The notes: generated by a model not told the origin, from the sequence alone. Positions 9,796 through 18,856 are shown, numbered from the stretch's first letter. The stretch: 64,000 nucleotides of DNA from Natronocella acetinitrilica (GCF_024170285.1 NZ_JALJXV010000011.1:103268-167267), one strand, 5' to 3'. A program made the numbers and translations.

Positions 9796-10703
9796 GGCTC
9801 CGGGAAACGCTCCGGGTGGAGCAGGCGGGCCATCTGTTCCACACCGTCCACCACGCGTGGACCGGGAATCAGCAGCAGGCTGCGGTTCACGGGGTGAACG
9901 GCACCATGGCGCACTGCCGTGGTCCGCTGCCAGCCAACCCGGCCTGCCACGCCCGTCGGGTCCATGTCGCGACGCGCCACCAGAATGACCTCCGGGTCGG
10001 CCTGAATCACGGCCTCGCCGGAGACCTGGCTGAGCCCGGTCAGATCGGGAAACACGCTGCGCCCGCCCGCCGCAACAAGGGCATCGAAGGTGTAAGTGCC
10101 GGGGCGTATGGTCATGAACCCGCCGCGGTCCGTTTCCCCGGTTTCGAAATAGACGTGTCGCGGCGGCGCGTCGGCGATGCGCACACGAACCTGCTCCAGT
10201 CGCGCCTGCAGCGCCTCGACGGCGGCTTCCGCCACCGCCTCCTCGCCGGTGACCCGGCCCAGGAAGCGCAGGTTGTCGAATACCTGTTCCAGGTCGCGGT
10301 GCAGCAGCACCACTACGGGAATGCCGGCGGCTTCCATCGGCCGTAGCAAGGTGGCGGCGGCCTGGCGGGCAGGGGTCACCACCACGAGGTCCGGCTCAAG
10401 GCGGGCCATGGCCTCGGCGGAAAAGCCGAGGCGACCGCCGACAATGGCCCGCCCGTCGCGGATGCCTCGCGGATACCGGGTGTAGTCCTCAATGCCGACG
10501 ATGCGATCCGTCAGCTCCAGGGCGGCCAGCAGCTCCGTATTGCTGGCGAAGATGGAGATAATGCGCTGTGGCGGCTGCGCAATGGTGACCTCGCGCCCCA
10601 GTGCATCCACCACCGTGCGGGGAAACTCCGCCATGACCGCTGACGGGAGCACAGAGGCCACCGCCAACAGGACTGCCAAGGGCAGGCGATACCGACGCCT
10701 CAC
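9792..10703 (-). CDS. Periplasmic metal-chelate/corrinoid-type binding protein
   Basis: From the GTG at 10703 the protein has 303 residues and a clean signal peptide (RRRYRLPLAVLLAVASVLPSAVMA). A GTG at 10745, overlapping the receptor gene, is an alternative start. The mature chain is a FecB/BtuF-type binding protein: RTVVDALGREVTIAQPPQRIISI, then two lobes joined by a long helix near the middle. It would carry substrate from the outer-membrane receptor to the permease. The family binds cobalamin, haem or ferric siderophores, and sequence alone does not choose among them. Confidence 0.85.
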   Translation of the reverse strand: MRRRYRLPLAVLLAVASVLPSAVMAEFPRTVVDALGREVTIAQPPQRIISIFASNTELLAALELTDRIVGIEDYTRYPRGIRDGRAIVGGRLGFSAEAMARLEPDLVVVTPARQAAATLLRPMEAAGIPVVVLLHRDLEQVFDNLRFLGRVTGEEAVAEAAVEALQARLEQVRVRIADAPPRHVYFETGETDRGGFMTIRPGTYTFDALVAAGGRSVFPDLTGLSQVSGEAVIQADPEVILVARRDMDPTGVAGRVGWQRTTAVRHGAVHPVNRSLLLIPGPRVVDGVEQMARLLHPERFPEP

Positions 10704-10714
10704 ACCGAACAAGG

Positions 10715-12838
10715 CTAGAACTCCGCACTCACGCCGGCGAACCACATCCGCCCGGGCATGCTGTTACCGCGACCGCCGTTCGAGAACTCCGGGTCCGAGA
10801 TGTAAGGGGTCTCGTTCAGGGCGATGAACAGCGGGTGCTCGTTTTTATCCAGCAGGTTGTTGATGCCGGCGAACACCCGCACGTTGCGGGTCACCGCGAT
10901 GCTGCCCCGCAGGTTCAATACCCAGAACGCATTTTTTTTGTGCACGAACTCCCGTGACGGTTCGGCCTCGGGGATGAGCAGCCGCTCCTCGGTCCGGTAC
11001 CAGACCGGGCCGCGCAGGATGCCGGTGAGCCGCACATCCCAGCGCGCCGGCTCTCCGACCACCATGCTGAGCCCTGCCTCGTACTTGTGGATGCGCTGCG
11101 CACGATCGGTATTGGCGGCGGACGGCGCAGCGCGGTCGCGCATGCGGAAGTGATAGGTGCCGTTGGCCTGCAGGCGCCAGAGTGCATCGATGTCGATCAG
11201 GGCGGCGAGGTCGATTTCCGACTGCAGTTCCAGCCCCACCATCTCCACCGGATCGTCACTGTTGGCGTAGCGCCGCCGGTCGTCGTCCAGCGGCTCGGTG
11301 ACGATGCGGTCGGAAATGACGTTGCGGAACAGTGCCAGATCGACAAAGGTGGCGGGCAGGTAGCCGCTGACGCCCACCTCGACCTGCTCGCTGCGCTCGG
11401 GGTCCAGGTTCGGATTGCCGATGACCTGACCGCCCGCCAGCACGGCGAAATCCGCCGCCAGCTCCGTGGCGGTGGGGGCGCGGAAGCCGGTGGCGTAGCC
11501 GATGCGGCCGGTGAAGCGTGGGTCGATGCGCCAGGCCGCCCCCAGGCTGTAGGTCCACTCGTCGTAGCGCTCGGTGTTGCTGCGCAGGTCGTCGCGACCG
11601 ACGGTGGGGCGAATCGAGGTGCGGCCATCGGTGTAGCGGGCGCCGGCGCGCAGGGTCACGCGATCATCCCAGACCCGCTGCAGGCCCTCGGTCCACAGGC
11701 CTACCACGCGCTCGTCGTGGTCGTTGTCCTGGGGCGCCGCCGGCGGGCCGCCCACCTGCTCGCCGTCGCCGGTCAGCACCAGGCGGTCGTTGCGCAGTTC
11801 GCTGTACTCCCAGTCAATGCCGGCGCGCAGATCGGTGCTGGGCCGCAGGGCCACGTCGCCCAGCAGGCGCAGGCCCTGGATGTCCAGAATCCGCTCGTTG
11901 TAGAAGGTCTCCCAGTCCAGACGCGGGTTGGCCCAGTTGAACTCGTCGATATCCCGGACCAGATAGCCGTGGACGTTCCAGCCCAGGCGGCCGTCCTCGG
12001 AGAAGCCGTCGTAGACCAGATCCAGGGAACGGTTGATGCGGTTGTCGGTATTCTCGAAGTTCCAGGCCGAGCCGCGGAAGCCGGCGTCATAGACGCCGTC
12101 GCTGCGGGCGGTGAGTTCCAGCCGGTGGCCGTTGGGCAGATCCCCGCCAAGGCTGGCAAGGCCGCCGCGCCGCTCCCAGGCGGTATTGACCATCCGCTCC
12201 TCGCTGCCGCGGCCGGATTCGTAGTCATTCTGTAGCGCCAGGTTGCCGGAGAGGTAGTAGTCGATGCCGTCCAGGGCACCACCGGTGAAGACGTGCCCCT
12301 CGCGCAGGTTCCAGCTCCCGGTGCGGGCGGTGAAGCCGGTGGTGGGCGTGTCGGCACCGGTGCGGGTAATGATGTTGACCACACCGCCCATGGCCTGGCT
12401 ACCGTAGGCCACGGAGGCCGGGCCGCGCACGATCTCGATGCGGCGCACGTCATTCAGACTGAGCTTGGACAGGTTGGCGGTGCCGGCGCGACGGCCGTTC
12501 AGCAGTACATTGACCTGCCCGCGGAAGTCACGCCCCTGGCCGTCGGAGGCGCCGCCACGGATATTCATCGAAGTCTGGGCCGGTGTCCATTCGCTGAAAA
12601 AGCCCACCGCATGCTCCGCCAGCAGGTCGGTCACCGACTGGGCGCCGGAGGCGCGGATGCGCTCCTCGTCGATGACCTGCACCGTTGCAGCGACCTGGCT
12701 CTGGGGCTCCGCCCGGCGGCCCGGCGTGACCACCATTGGGCCGAGGGAAAAACCGGGCTGGGCATGGACATCATTGACAGGCGCGCTACCGATAACGGTT
12801 GCAATGGCGATCAGGCTCGCGGCGGGTACGCGGGGCAT
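10715..12838 (-). CDS. TonB-dependent outer-membrane receptor
   Basis: The 707-residue protein starts at an ATG after AGGAAG and has a signal peptide ending near VHA. A TonB-box-like GPMVVTPG lies at the mature N-terminus. The plug follows (QVAATVQVIDEERIRASGAQSVTDLL, then NIRGG and VAYGSQAMGGVVNIITR), then a 22-strand barrel ending in the outer-membrane signature FAGVSAEF. It imports a scarce nutrient complex using TonB energy. Gene context (methyltransferase upstream, FecCD-type ABC importer downstream) marks a complete uptake system. BtuB is the closest familiar type by layout. However, I see no cobalamin riboswitch upstream, and a Zur-like site heads the operon, so a zinc complex is a real alternative. 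Confidence 0.9.
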   Translation of the reverse strand: MPRVPAASLIAIATVIGSAPVNDVHAQPGFSLGPMVVTPGRRAEPQSQVAATVQVIDEERIRASGAQSVTDLLAEHAVGFFSEWTPAQTSMNIRGGASDGQGRDFRGQVNVLLNGRRAGTANLSKLSLNDVRRIEIVRGPASVAYGSQAMGGVVNIITRTGADTPTTGFTARTGSWNLREGHVFTGGALDGIDYYLSGNLALQNDYESGRGSEERMVNTAWERRGGLASLGGDLPNGHRLELTARSDGVYDAGFRGSAWNFENTDNRINRSLDLVYDGFSEDGRLGWNVHGYLVRDIDEFNWANPRLDWETFYNERILDIQGLRLLGDVALRPSTDLRAGIDWEYSELRNDRLVLTGDGEQVGGPPAAPQDNDHDERVVGLWTEGLQRVWDDRVTLRAGARYTDGRTSIRPTVGRDDLRSNTERYDEWTYSLGAAWRIDPRFTGRIGYATGFRAPTATELAADFAVLAGGQVIGNPNLDPERSEQVEVGVSGYLPATFVDLALFRNVISDRIVTEPLDDDRRRYANSDDPVEMVGLELQSEIDLAALIDIDALWRLQANGTYHFRMRDRAAPSAANTDRAQRIHKYEAGLSMVVGEPARWDVRLTGILRGPVWYRTEERLLIPEAEPSREFVHKKNAFWVLNLRGSIAVTRNVRVFAGINNLLDKNEHPLFIALNETPYISDPEFSNGGRGNSMPGRMWFAGVSAEF

Positions 12839-12871
12839 GGCTGACTTCCTGTTGTCATCTTTGTTGAAGGA

Positions 12872-13645
12872 TCAATGCCGCCAAACCAGGCAGGCTGATT
12901 GCTTCGGCACTGAGACTGTGATGCTGCCGTCGGTGGCACGGGGCAGCCGGGCCAGGCGCGCCCGTATTCGATGACGGCGGCGGCGGCAGCGGGCCGGGTT
13001 GAACTGGCGTTCCAGGTGCAGTTGTGCGGCAGCCAGAGAGGAGAAGCGGGCGCTGAATGTCCAGGCCACCTGCTGCACGGCGCTGGGACCAAGCCTGGCC
13101 GTCTCCAGCTTCCGGAGTACTCCAGCAACAGCCGGCTCGTTGCTTTCGCCATGGATGTCCGTTGGCAGAAAGCCTGCCAGACAATGTCGCCTTGGCCCGG
13201 CCTGCGCCGGCACCACCCAGGCGATTGCATCGCGTACCAAGGGCTGCAGTGAGCGGAGAAACCCGACGGGATCTCCCAGTGGAAGCGGCGTATTGGCTGC
13301 CAGAGCGACGTCATATACCTCGGTGGTTACTGAACCAGGCAACGCCTGCCATGTGCAGCGCATTACCCGGGGGCGCTCCGGGCGGCGTGCCAGATGCCGG
13401 GCCAACGCTGCAGTTGGTTCCACAGCAGTCCAGCTGGCGTTGGGGGCCAGCAGGGCCGCCCCGGGCTGACCGCCGCCAGCGCCGATATCCAGCAGATCTT
13501 GGGTCGCGCCCACGAGGGTATGCAGGGCACTGCCCACACGGGCCTCGTAATCGGAGCCCTGGATGGCCTGGAGGTAAAATCGCGCGGCTGCCTCGGCCCA
13601 TGGCTGATTGGGCCGGCCGCTGTTGGACAGATAGTTTGGTGGCAT
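12872..13645 (-). CDS. Class I SAM-dependent methyltransferase at the head of the uptake operon
   Basis: Translation most likely begins at the ATG at 13645 (MPPNYLSNSGRPNQPWAEAA), giving 257 residues. The open frame extends a further 20 codons, but that part runs through the palindrome. The SAM-binding motif I is DLLDIGAGGGQPG, followed by an acidic residue in WTAVEP (motif II). The C-terminus is unusually Arg-rich (ARCRRRRHRIRARLARLPR). It would methylate a small molecule or protein, and no substrate is evident. It stops 33 bases before the TonB receptor gene on the same strand, so it is the first gene of that operon. No strong ribosome binding site is visible. A tailoring role on an imported chelator is a guess from position. 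Confidence 0.8.
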   Translation of the reverse strand: MPPNYLSNSGRPNQPWAEAAARFYLQAIQGSDYEARVGSALHTLVGATQDLLDIGAGGGQPGAALLAPNASWTAVEPTAALARHLARRPERPRVMRCTWQALPGSVTTEVYDVALAANTPLPLGDPVGFLRSLQPLVRDAIAWVVPAQAGPRRHCLAGFLPTDIHGESNEPAVAGVLRKLETARLGPSAVQQVAWTFSARFSSLAAAQLHLERQFNPARCRRRRHRIRARLARLPRATDGSITVSVPKQSACLVWRH

Positions 13646-13660
13646 GGATGCGCACTGAAT

Positions 13661-13688
13661 AAAGTAGAATGTTATAACATTACACTTT
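13661..13688. promoter_or_regulatory. 28-base palindrome, Zur-like operator
   Basis: The arms AAAGTAGAATGTTA and TAACATTACACTTT pair at 12 of 14 positions, and the core AATGTTATAACATT is a perfect palindrome. The core matches Zur sites of gammaproteobacteria as I recall them. It ends 16 bases upstream of the methyltransferase ATG, in the core promoter, and lies between the pgi stop and this gene. Zinc-dependent repression of the five-gene operon is inferred. Confidence 0.6.
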
Positions 13689-13731
13689 ATCGTCGGCGTC
13701 GCCAAGCTCTCCGGTGCCCGCGCCCGATGAT

Positions 13732-15354
13732 TCAGCCCTTTCGGTTCTTCTTCGGTGCGCTCTGGCCTTCAAAGTGTTGTCGCACCAGATGCAAAAGCCC
13801 CTGGGTGGAAGCGTCGAAGTCGTCCACGTTGGTATCGATGCGCTCGCTGATTTCGCCGGCAATGCGTTTGCCCAGCTGCACACCCCACTGGTCGAAGGAA
13901 TTGATGTTCCAGATCACGCCCTGAACGAATACCTTGTGCTCGTAGAGCGCGATCAACGCGCCCAGGTTGCGCGGAGTGAGCGCGTCTAGCAGCAGCACGC
14001 TGGAGGGACGATTCCCCGGACAGCTGTCGTGCTTCAGCCGGCTGCCTTCCTGGCTGCCTTCCATGAAGGCGTTGGCCTGAGCAAGCATGTTGGTGAGCAG
14101 GGCGAAGTGGTGGTCCTCGAAACCCGGTTCGGGCTTCAGCGAGGCAATGAAGTCGATGGGGGCGTAGCGGGTGCCCTGGTGCAGTAGCTGAAAGAAAGCG
14201 TGCTGACCGTTGGAGCCGGTCTGTCCCCAGACGATGGGACCGGTCTTGTAATTGACCTGCTGGCCGAAGATATCCACGGACTTGCCGTTGGATTCCATGT
14301 CCAGTTGCTGCAAAAACGATGGCAGCTGATGCAGGGCCTGGTCGTAGGGCACGATTGCGTGAGTTTCGGCACCCATGAAGTTGATGTACCAGATACCGAT
14401 CAAGGCCATCAACACTGGCATATTGGCTTCCAGTGGTGCTTCGATGAAGTGCTGATCCATTTCGAAAGCCCCGCGCAGCAATTCCATGAAGCCGTCGAAA
14501 CCGATGGACAGGGCGATGGGCAGGCCGATGGAGGACCACATGGAGTACCGGCCTCCGACCCAGGCCCAGAATTCGAACACGTTCTCCTCGCGGATGCCGA
14601 ATTGCGTGGCCGCCTTGCGGTTGGTGGAAGCGGCCACGAAATGGGCGCCGATATCGGCCTCGTCGCCAGCCTGTTCAACAAACCAGCGGCGCGCCGTGCG
14701 GGCGTTGATCAGCGTCTCCTGGGTGGAGAAGGTCTTGGTAGAGACGATAAAAAGCGTGGTCGCCGGGTCCAGGCCGCGCAGCACCTTCTGAATGTGGGTG
14801 CCGTCCACGTTGGACACGAAGTGGAAGTTGAGATCCGGGTGTTTGTAGTTCAGCAACGCGCGGCAGGCCATGTTGGGCCCCAGATCGGACCCACCGATGC
14901 CGATGTTCACCACATCCTTGATCCGTTTGCCGTTGTAGCCCTTCCATTCGCCATTACGTACAGCTTCGGAAAACTGCCTGATCTGCTCGCGGGTGGCACG
15001 GATTTCCGGCATCACGTCCCGGCCGTCGGCCTGATGCACGGGGGTATCCCCCAGGTTGCGCAGGGCGGTGTGGAGCACCGGTCGATCCTCGGTCACATTG
15101 ATGATGTCACCGGAGAACATCTGCGCCCGGCGCTGGACCAGAGCCGAATGATGGGCGAGTTCCAGCAGTCGGTTCAGCACCGTGCCGGAAACGTGGTGCT
15201 TGGAATAGTCCAGGAAAAGCCCGCCTACCCGCAGGCTCATCTTGTCGAAGCGCTGGGGATCGGCGCGAAAGTAATCGCTGATGCGGTCGCTGGCCGTTTC
15301 ATCACGCAGCCGCTGCAGGGCCTGCCAGGTCACGCTGCGCGTCAGCTGGAACAT
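13732..15354 (-). CDS. pgi: Glucose-6-phosphate isomerase
   Basis: A 540-residue cytosolic enzyme interconverting glucose 6-phosphate and fructose 6-phosphate. Family blocks include VNIGIGGSDLGPNMA, FVSNVDGTHI, STKTFSTQET, the catalytic-region GGRYSMWSSIGLPI and a C-terminal QWGVQLGKRIA. Length is normal. The ATG follows GGAGA. A perfect HexR-like palindrome lies about 47 bases upstream of the start. The gene reads in the same direction as the methyltransferase operon downstream, but the Zur-like palindrome between them suggests separate promoters. Confidence 0.97.
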   Translation of the reverse strand: MFQLTRSVTWQALQRLRDETASDRISDYFRADPQRFDKMSLRVGGLFLDYSKHHVSGTVLNRLLELAHHSALVQRRAQMFSGDIINVTEDRPVLHTALRNLGDTPVHQADGRDVMPEIRATREQIRQFSEAVRNGEWKGYNGKRIKDVVNIGIGGSDLGPNMACRALLNYKHPDLNFHFVSNVDGTHIQKVLRGLDPATTLFIVSTKTFSTQETLINARTARRWFVEQAGDEADIGAHFVAASTNRKAATQFGIREENVFEFWAWVGGRYSMWSSIGLPIALSIGFDGFMELLRGAFEMDQHFIEAPLEANMPVLMALIGIWYINFMGAETHAIVPYDQALHQLPSFLQQLDMESNGKSVDIFGQQVNYKTGPIVWGQTGSNGQHAFFQLLHQGTRYAPIDFIASLKPEPGFEDHHFALLTNMLAQANAFMEGSQEGSRLKHDSCPGNRPSSVLLLDALTPRNLGALIALYEHKVFVQGVIWNINSFDQWGVQLGKRIAGEISERIDTNVDDFDASTQGLLHLVRQHFEGQSAPKKNRKG

Positions 15355-15400
15355 AGCGGTGGGTCTCCATGGAGTGGGGTGCAGAGAATGCCCGCTATTG

Positions 15401-15415
15401 TGTAGTAAAACTACA
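15401..15415. promoter_or_regulatory. HexR-like operator in the pgi promoter
   Basis: TGTAGTAAAACTACA is a perfect palindrome with a three-base centre. It agrees with the TGTARTWWWAYTACA pattern I recall for HexR, the KDPG-responsive regulator of central sugar metabolism in gammaproteobacteria. On the minus strand a TTGATC lies just upstream as a possible -35, which would put the site in the promoter core. The hexR gene itself is not in the window. Confidence 0.5.
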
Positions 15416-15447
15416 AAGCGATCAATGAGGCTCGCCTGGAGTCTGCT

Positions 15448-16215
15448 CTACAGATCGAACTCTGCCACCACCGGAGCGTGGTCCGACGGCCGCTCCCAGC
15501 GCCGCGGTTCCAAATCTACCCGGCTTGCGGTGCAGGCGGCCTTGAGCGTGTCGCTGGCGAGGATGAGATCAATGCGCAGGCCGCGATTGCGGCGGAAGTT
15601 GTTCATGCGGTAATCCCACCAGGAGAATATTCCCTCCTCCTGGGGGAACAGGCGAAAGGTATCGGTGAGTCCCAGTGCCTCCAGCCGATGCAGGGCTGCA
15701 TGCTCCGGCTCGCTGAAAAGGATCTTGCCACGCCACTCCTCCGGGTCGTGGACGTCGGCATCGGCAGGGGCAATGTTGAAATCGCCAACCACCACGAGCT
15801 TGTCGTGGCCCTTCAGTTCGTCAGCCAGCCAGCCGTGGAGTTTGTCCAGCCAGCCCAGCTTGTAGTCGTACTTCTCTGATCCCACTTCCGAGCCGTTGGG
15901 CACATAGAGATTGATGAAGCGCAGATCGCCCACGGTGACGGCCATGACCCGTCGTTGCGGATCGTCCAGGCCGGGGATGTCGGTGACCGGGTCGGCCATG
16001 GCTGCGCGGGCCAGAACCGCTACACCGTTGTAGGTTTTCTGCCCGGCATAGACGACCTGATAGCCCGCCTCGGCAATGGCCTGCACCGGAAACTTGTCGT
16101 CGGTGAGCTTGGTCTCCTGCAGGCCGAGGATGTCCGGCTTTGCGGATTCCAGCCATTCCAGGACCTGGGGCAGGCGAACCTTGAGGGAATTGACGTTCCA
16201 GGAAGCGAGTTTCAT
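15448..16215 (-). CDS. xthA: Exodeoxyribonuclease III
   Basis: A 255-residue DNA-repair nuclease of the EEP fold that removes abasic sites and 3' blocks. Motifs visible: MKLASWNVNSLKVR, LQETKLTDDKFP (metal-binding Glu), YVPNGSE, VVGDFNIAPADADVHDP (catalytic Asp and Asn) and SDHAPVVAEF (catalytic His). Length matches the xth family. It is followed on the same strand by pgi and preceded by the HIT gene with 21 bases between them, so a shared transcript with the HIT gene is possible. Confidence 0.95.
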   Translation of the reverse strand: MKLASWNVNSLKVRLPQVLEWLESAKPDILGLQETKLTDDKFPVQAIAEAGYQVVYAGQKTYNGVAVLARAAMADPVTDIPGLDDPQRRVMAVTVGDLRFINLYVPNGSEVGSEKYDYKLGWLDKLHGWLADELKGHDKLVVVGDFNIAPADADVHDPEEWRGKILFSEPEHAALHRLEALGLTDTFRLFPQEEGIFSWWDYRMNNFRRNRGLRIDLILASDTLKAACTASRVDLEPRRWERPSDHAPVVAEFDL

Positions 16216-16236
16216 CAGTGGGCTCTTGTGATTGGT

Positions 16237-16665
16237 TTACCAGTCGAGACTTGCACGGATGCGTTCCGCCAGGGCATGGAGGTCCTCGATATCCGCCTTC
16301 ACCCTGCCGTGACTGCGCCAGTCCTGCCCCTGCCAGCGTGGAATTACATGCTGGTGGTAGTGAAAGACGGTCTGGCCGGCAGCCGCCCCGTTGAACTGGG
16401 TTACCGCGATGCCGTCTGGTTCCAGCGCCTGCATCAGCGCCTGTGCTACCTGTCTTGATGCCTTGGCACACTGGGCAAGCAGGTCCGGCGGCATCTGCAT
16501 CAGATCCGTGTGGTGCGCCTTGGGCAGTATCAGGCTGTGACCTTGCGACGAAGGAAAGGCGTCCAGGATGACCAGAATGTCGTCGGTTTCAACCACGGTC
16601 GCCGCGGGCAGTTGCCCGCTGGCGATCTGGCAAAAGATGCAGTCGGACACTTGCGGGGTCTCCAC
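16237..16665 (-). CDS. HIT-family nucleotide-binding protein
   Basis: The start is a GTG five bases after AGGAGG, giving 142 residues (ETPQVSDCIFCQIASG); the open frame extends upstream without another good start. The signature HYHQHVIPRW is the histidine triad, and CIFC at the N-terminus resembles the zinc-type HIT hydrolases. Such proteins hydrolyse nucleoside phosphoramidates or dinucleoside polyphosphates. The C-terminal segment is longer than in HinT. It lies 22 bases after prlC and is probably co-transcribed with it. Confidence 0.88.
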   Translation of the reverse strand: METPQVSDCIFCQIASGQLPAATVVETDDILVILDAFPSSQGHSLILPKAHHTDLMQMPPDLLAQCAKASRQVAQALMQALEPDGIAVTQFNGAAAGQTVFHYHQHVIPRWQGQDWRSHGRVKADIEDLHALAERIRASLDW

Positions 16666-16687
16666 TGTTACCTCCTGCTGTGGGACG

Positions 16688-18730
16688 TCAGGCAGCCAGA
16701 CCGGCGTGTCGGAGCAGGGCGTCGATGCTCGGCTTGCGGCCACGGAAGGCGACGAACAGCTCCATCAGGTCCTCCGAGCCGCCCTTCTCCAGAATGTTGG
16801 TAAGGAAATCCCGCCCGGCCGTTTCGCTGAACACCCCCTCTTCCTCGAAGCGGGAGTAGGCGTCGGCGGACAGCACCTCGGCCCACTTGTAGCTGTAATA
16901 GCCTGCCGCATAGCCACCGGCAAAAATATGGCCGAAGCTGTTGGGGAAGCGGTGCCATGCGGGCGGTGGCAATACCGAGACCTGGGCCCGCACATCATCA
17001 AGGATTTCGGCAATGCGCCCGCCGGCATTCGGGTCGTACTCCGCGTGGAGTCGGAAATCGAACAGGCTGAATTCCAGTTGCCGCACCATTTGCATGGCGC
17101 TCTGGAAGTTCTTCGCGTCCCGCATGCGCTGGTAGAGGGGCTCTGGAATACGCTCGCCGGTGTCGTAATGAGCGGCGAACAGGTCCAGGGCCTCCCGTTC
17201 CCAGCACCAGTTTTCCATGAACTGGCTGGGCAGCTCTACCGCATCCCAGGGCACGCCGTTGATACCGGACACCGGTGCGCAGTCGATCCGGGTGAGCATA
17301 TGGTGGAGCCCGTGGCCGAATTCGTGGAACAGGGTCTCCACCTCACCGTGGGTCAGCAACGCAGGTTTGCCCCCCACCGGCGGGGTGAAGTTGCAGGTGA
17401 GGTAGGCCACCGGCGTCTGGATGCCGGACGTGGTGGTGCGGCGCACACGGCATTCATCCATCCAGGCGCCGCCACGTTTTTTCTGGCGGGCGTAGAGGTC
17501 GGTGTAGAACTGGCCGCGCAGCTCATTGCTGCCATCGCGGATCTCGAAGAACTGAACGTCCGGGTGCCAGGTCTCCACTTCGCTGGTGCGCTCCAGGATG
17601 GTCACCCCGTAGAGGCGTTCCACCACCTGGAACAGCCCGTCGATCACCCGGTTAGCGGGGAAGTAGGGGCGCAGATCCTCCTGGGAAAGCTGATAGCGCG
17701 CCTGACGCAGCTTCTCGGATACATAAGTGACATCCCAGGGTTGCAGGTCGTCCATGCCCAGTTCGGCACGGGCGAATTGGCGTAGCTCCTCCAGCTCGCC
17801 GTCGGCCTGGGGCTTGGCCCTGGCAGCCAGGTTATCCAGGAAGGCGATGACTTCGTCGGTGGAGTCCGCCATCTTTGTGGCCAGTGAGAGCTCCGCATAA
17901 CTGGCGAACCCGAGCAGCTGCGCTTTCTCGTGACGCAGGGCGAGGATTTCCTCCATCAGCGGTGCGTTGTCCCATTGCCCGGCATGGGGGCCCTGTTCCG
18001 AGGCCCGGGTTCCAAAGGCCTCATACAGTTCGCGCCGCAGCTCCCGGTCGTCGGCATAGGCCAGGACGGCAAAATAGCAGGGGAAGTCCAGATTGAGCAG
18101 ATAGCCCTGTTCACCCTCCTGCTCCGCCGACTGACGCAGCATGTCCAGGCTGGACTGGGGCAGTCCGGTCAGTCGGCCGGCGTCCGGCAGAACCGTCTTC
18201 CACGCGTTGGTGGCGTCGAGTACGTTCTCGGAGAACTTGCTGGAAAGCTCCGACAACCGGCTGGCAATCTGCCGATAGCGCTCTTTCTTCTCCGGCGCAA
18301 GGTCGACGCCTGCAAGGCGAAAATCCCGCAGGGCATTGTCGATGCTGCGCTGCTGCGCGGTGCTCAGCCCGACATAGTCATCACTGTCCCGCAGCGCCTG
18401 ATAGGCGTGGAATAGCGCCTCGTTCTGACCCACCTCGGTGGCGTAGGCCGAGAGTTTCGGCAGGCAGGCGTTGTAGGCGGCACGCAGGGAATCGTTGTTC
18501 ATCACCGAATTCAGGTGACCCACTGGCGACCAGGCCTTGCTGAGGCGATCATTGGCCTCTTCCAGAGGCCGCACCAGGCTGTCGTAGGTATAGGGGCCGC
18601 CGGACGCCAGCGCCTTGTCCAGCAGATCACGGTTTTCGGCCAGCAAGGCATCAATGGCTGGCTCCACGTGTTCCGGTCTGATGTCCTTGAACCGCGGCAG
18701 TTGATCGGTATCGAGTAAAGGGTTCGACAT
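16688..18730 (-). CDS. prlC: Oligopeptidase A (M3 metallopeptidase)
   Basis: Exactly 680 residues from the ATG at 18730, the length of E. coli PrlC. The frame is open far upstream, but that part is antisense to gor. The zinc site is TLFHEFGHGLHHML (HExxH with the third ligand downstream), set in the usual C-terminal half. It degrades short peptides, including signal-peptide fragments, in the cytosol. A near-perfect sigma-32 promoter lies 66-94 bases upstream, consistent with the known heat-shock control of the E. coli gene. It diverges from gor. Confidence 0.96.
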   Translation of the reverse strand: MSNPLLDTDQLPRFKDIRPEHVEPAIDALLAENRDLLDKALASGGPYTYDSLVRPLEEANDRLSKAWSPVGHLNSVMNNDSLRAAYNACLPKLSAYATEVGQNEALFHAYQALRDSDDYVGLSTAQQRSIDNALRDFRLAGVDLAPEKKERYRQIASRLSELSSKFSENVLDATNAWKTVLPDAGRLTGLPQSSLDMLRQSAEQEGEQGYLLNLDFPCYFAVLAYADDRELRRELYEAFGTRASEQGPHAGQWDNAPLMEEILALRHEKAQLLGFASYAELSLATKMADSTDEVIAFLDNLAARAKPQADGELEELRQFARAELGMDDLQPWDVTYVSEKLRQARYQLSQEDLRPYFPANRVIDGLFQVVERLYGVTILERTSEVETWHPDVQFFEIRDGSNELRGQFYTDLYARQKKRGGAWMDECRVRRTTTSGIQTPVAYLTCNFTPPVGGKPALLTHGEVETLFHEFGHGLHHMLTRIDCAPVSGINGVPWDAVELPSQFMENWCWEREALDLFAAHYDTGERIPEPLYQRMRDAKNFQSAMQMVRQLEFSLFDFRLHAEYDPNAGGRIAEILDDVRAQVSVLPPPAWHRFPNSFGHIFAGGYAAGYYSYKWAEVLSADAYSRFEEEGVFSETAGRDFLTNILEKGGSEDLMELFVAFRGRKPSIDALLRHAGLAA

Positions 18731-18795
18731 GGAGCTTGATCCCTCGGATGGGTGCGAGTAGTTGGTTGCGAATGTACCATGCAACGCAGCTTTAA

Positions 18796-18824
18796 TAGAT
18801 GGGGTCGGTGGCGGGCATTCCAAG
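18796..18824 (-). promoter_or_regulatory. Sigma-32 (heat-shock) promoter for prlC
   Basis: On the minus strand the -35 is CTTGGAA (consensus CTTGAAA) and the -10 is CCCCATCTA (an exact match to CCCCATnTA), with a 13-base spacer. The predicted transcript start is about 58 bases before the prlC ATG. The elements sit within the 126-base intergenic region shared with gor. Confidence 0.75.
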
Positions 18825-18856
18825 GCCACGCCGATCCCGCAGCGACGGGAGCGGAC

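Noticed and set aside
12839..13731. Cobalamin riboswitch upstream of the TonB receptor or methyltransferase
   Set aside because: Only 33 bases separate receptor and methyltransferase, and no B12-box-like sequence was recognised before either gene.
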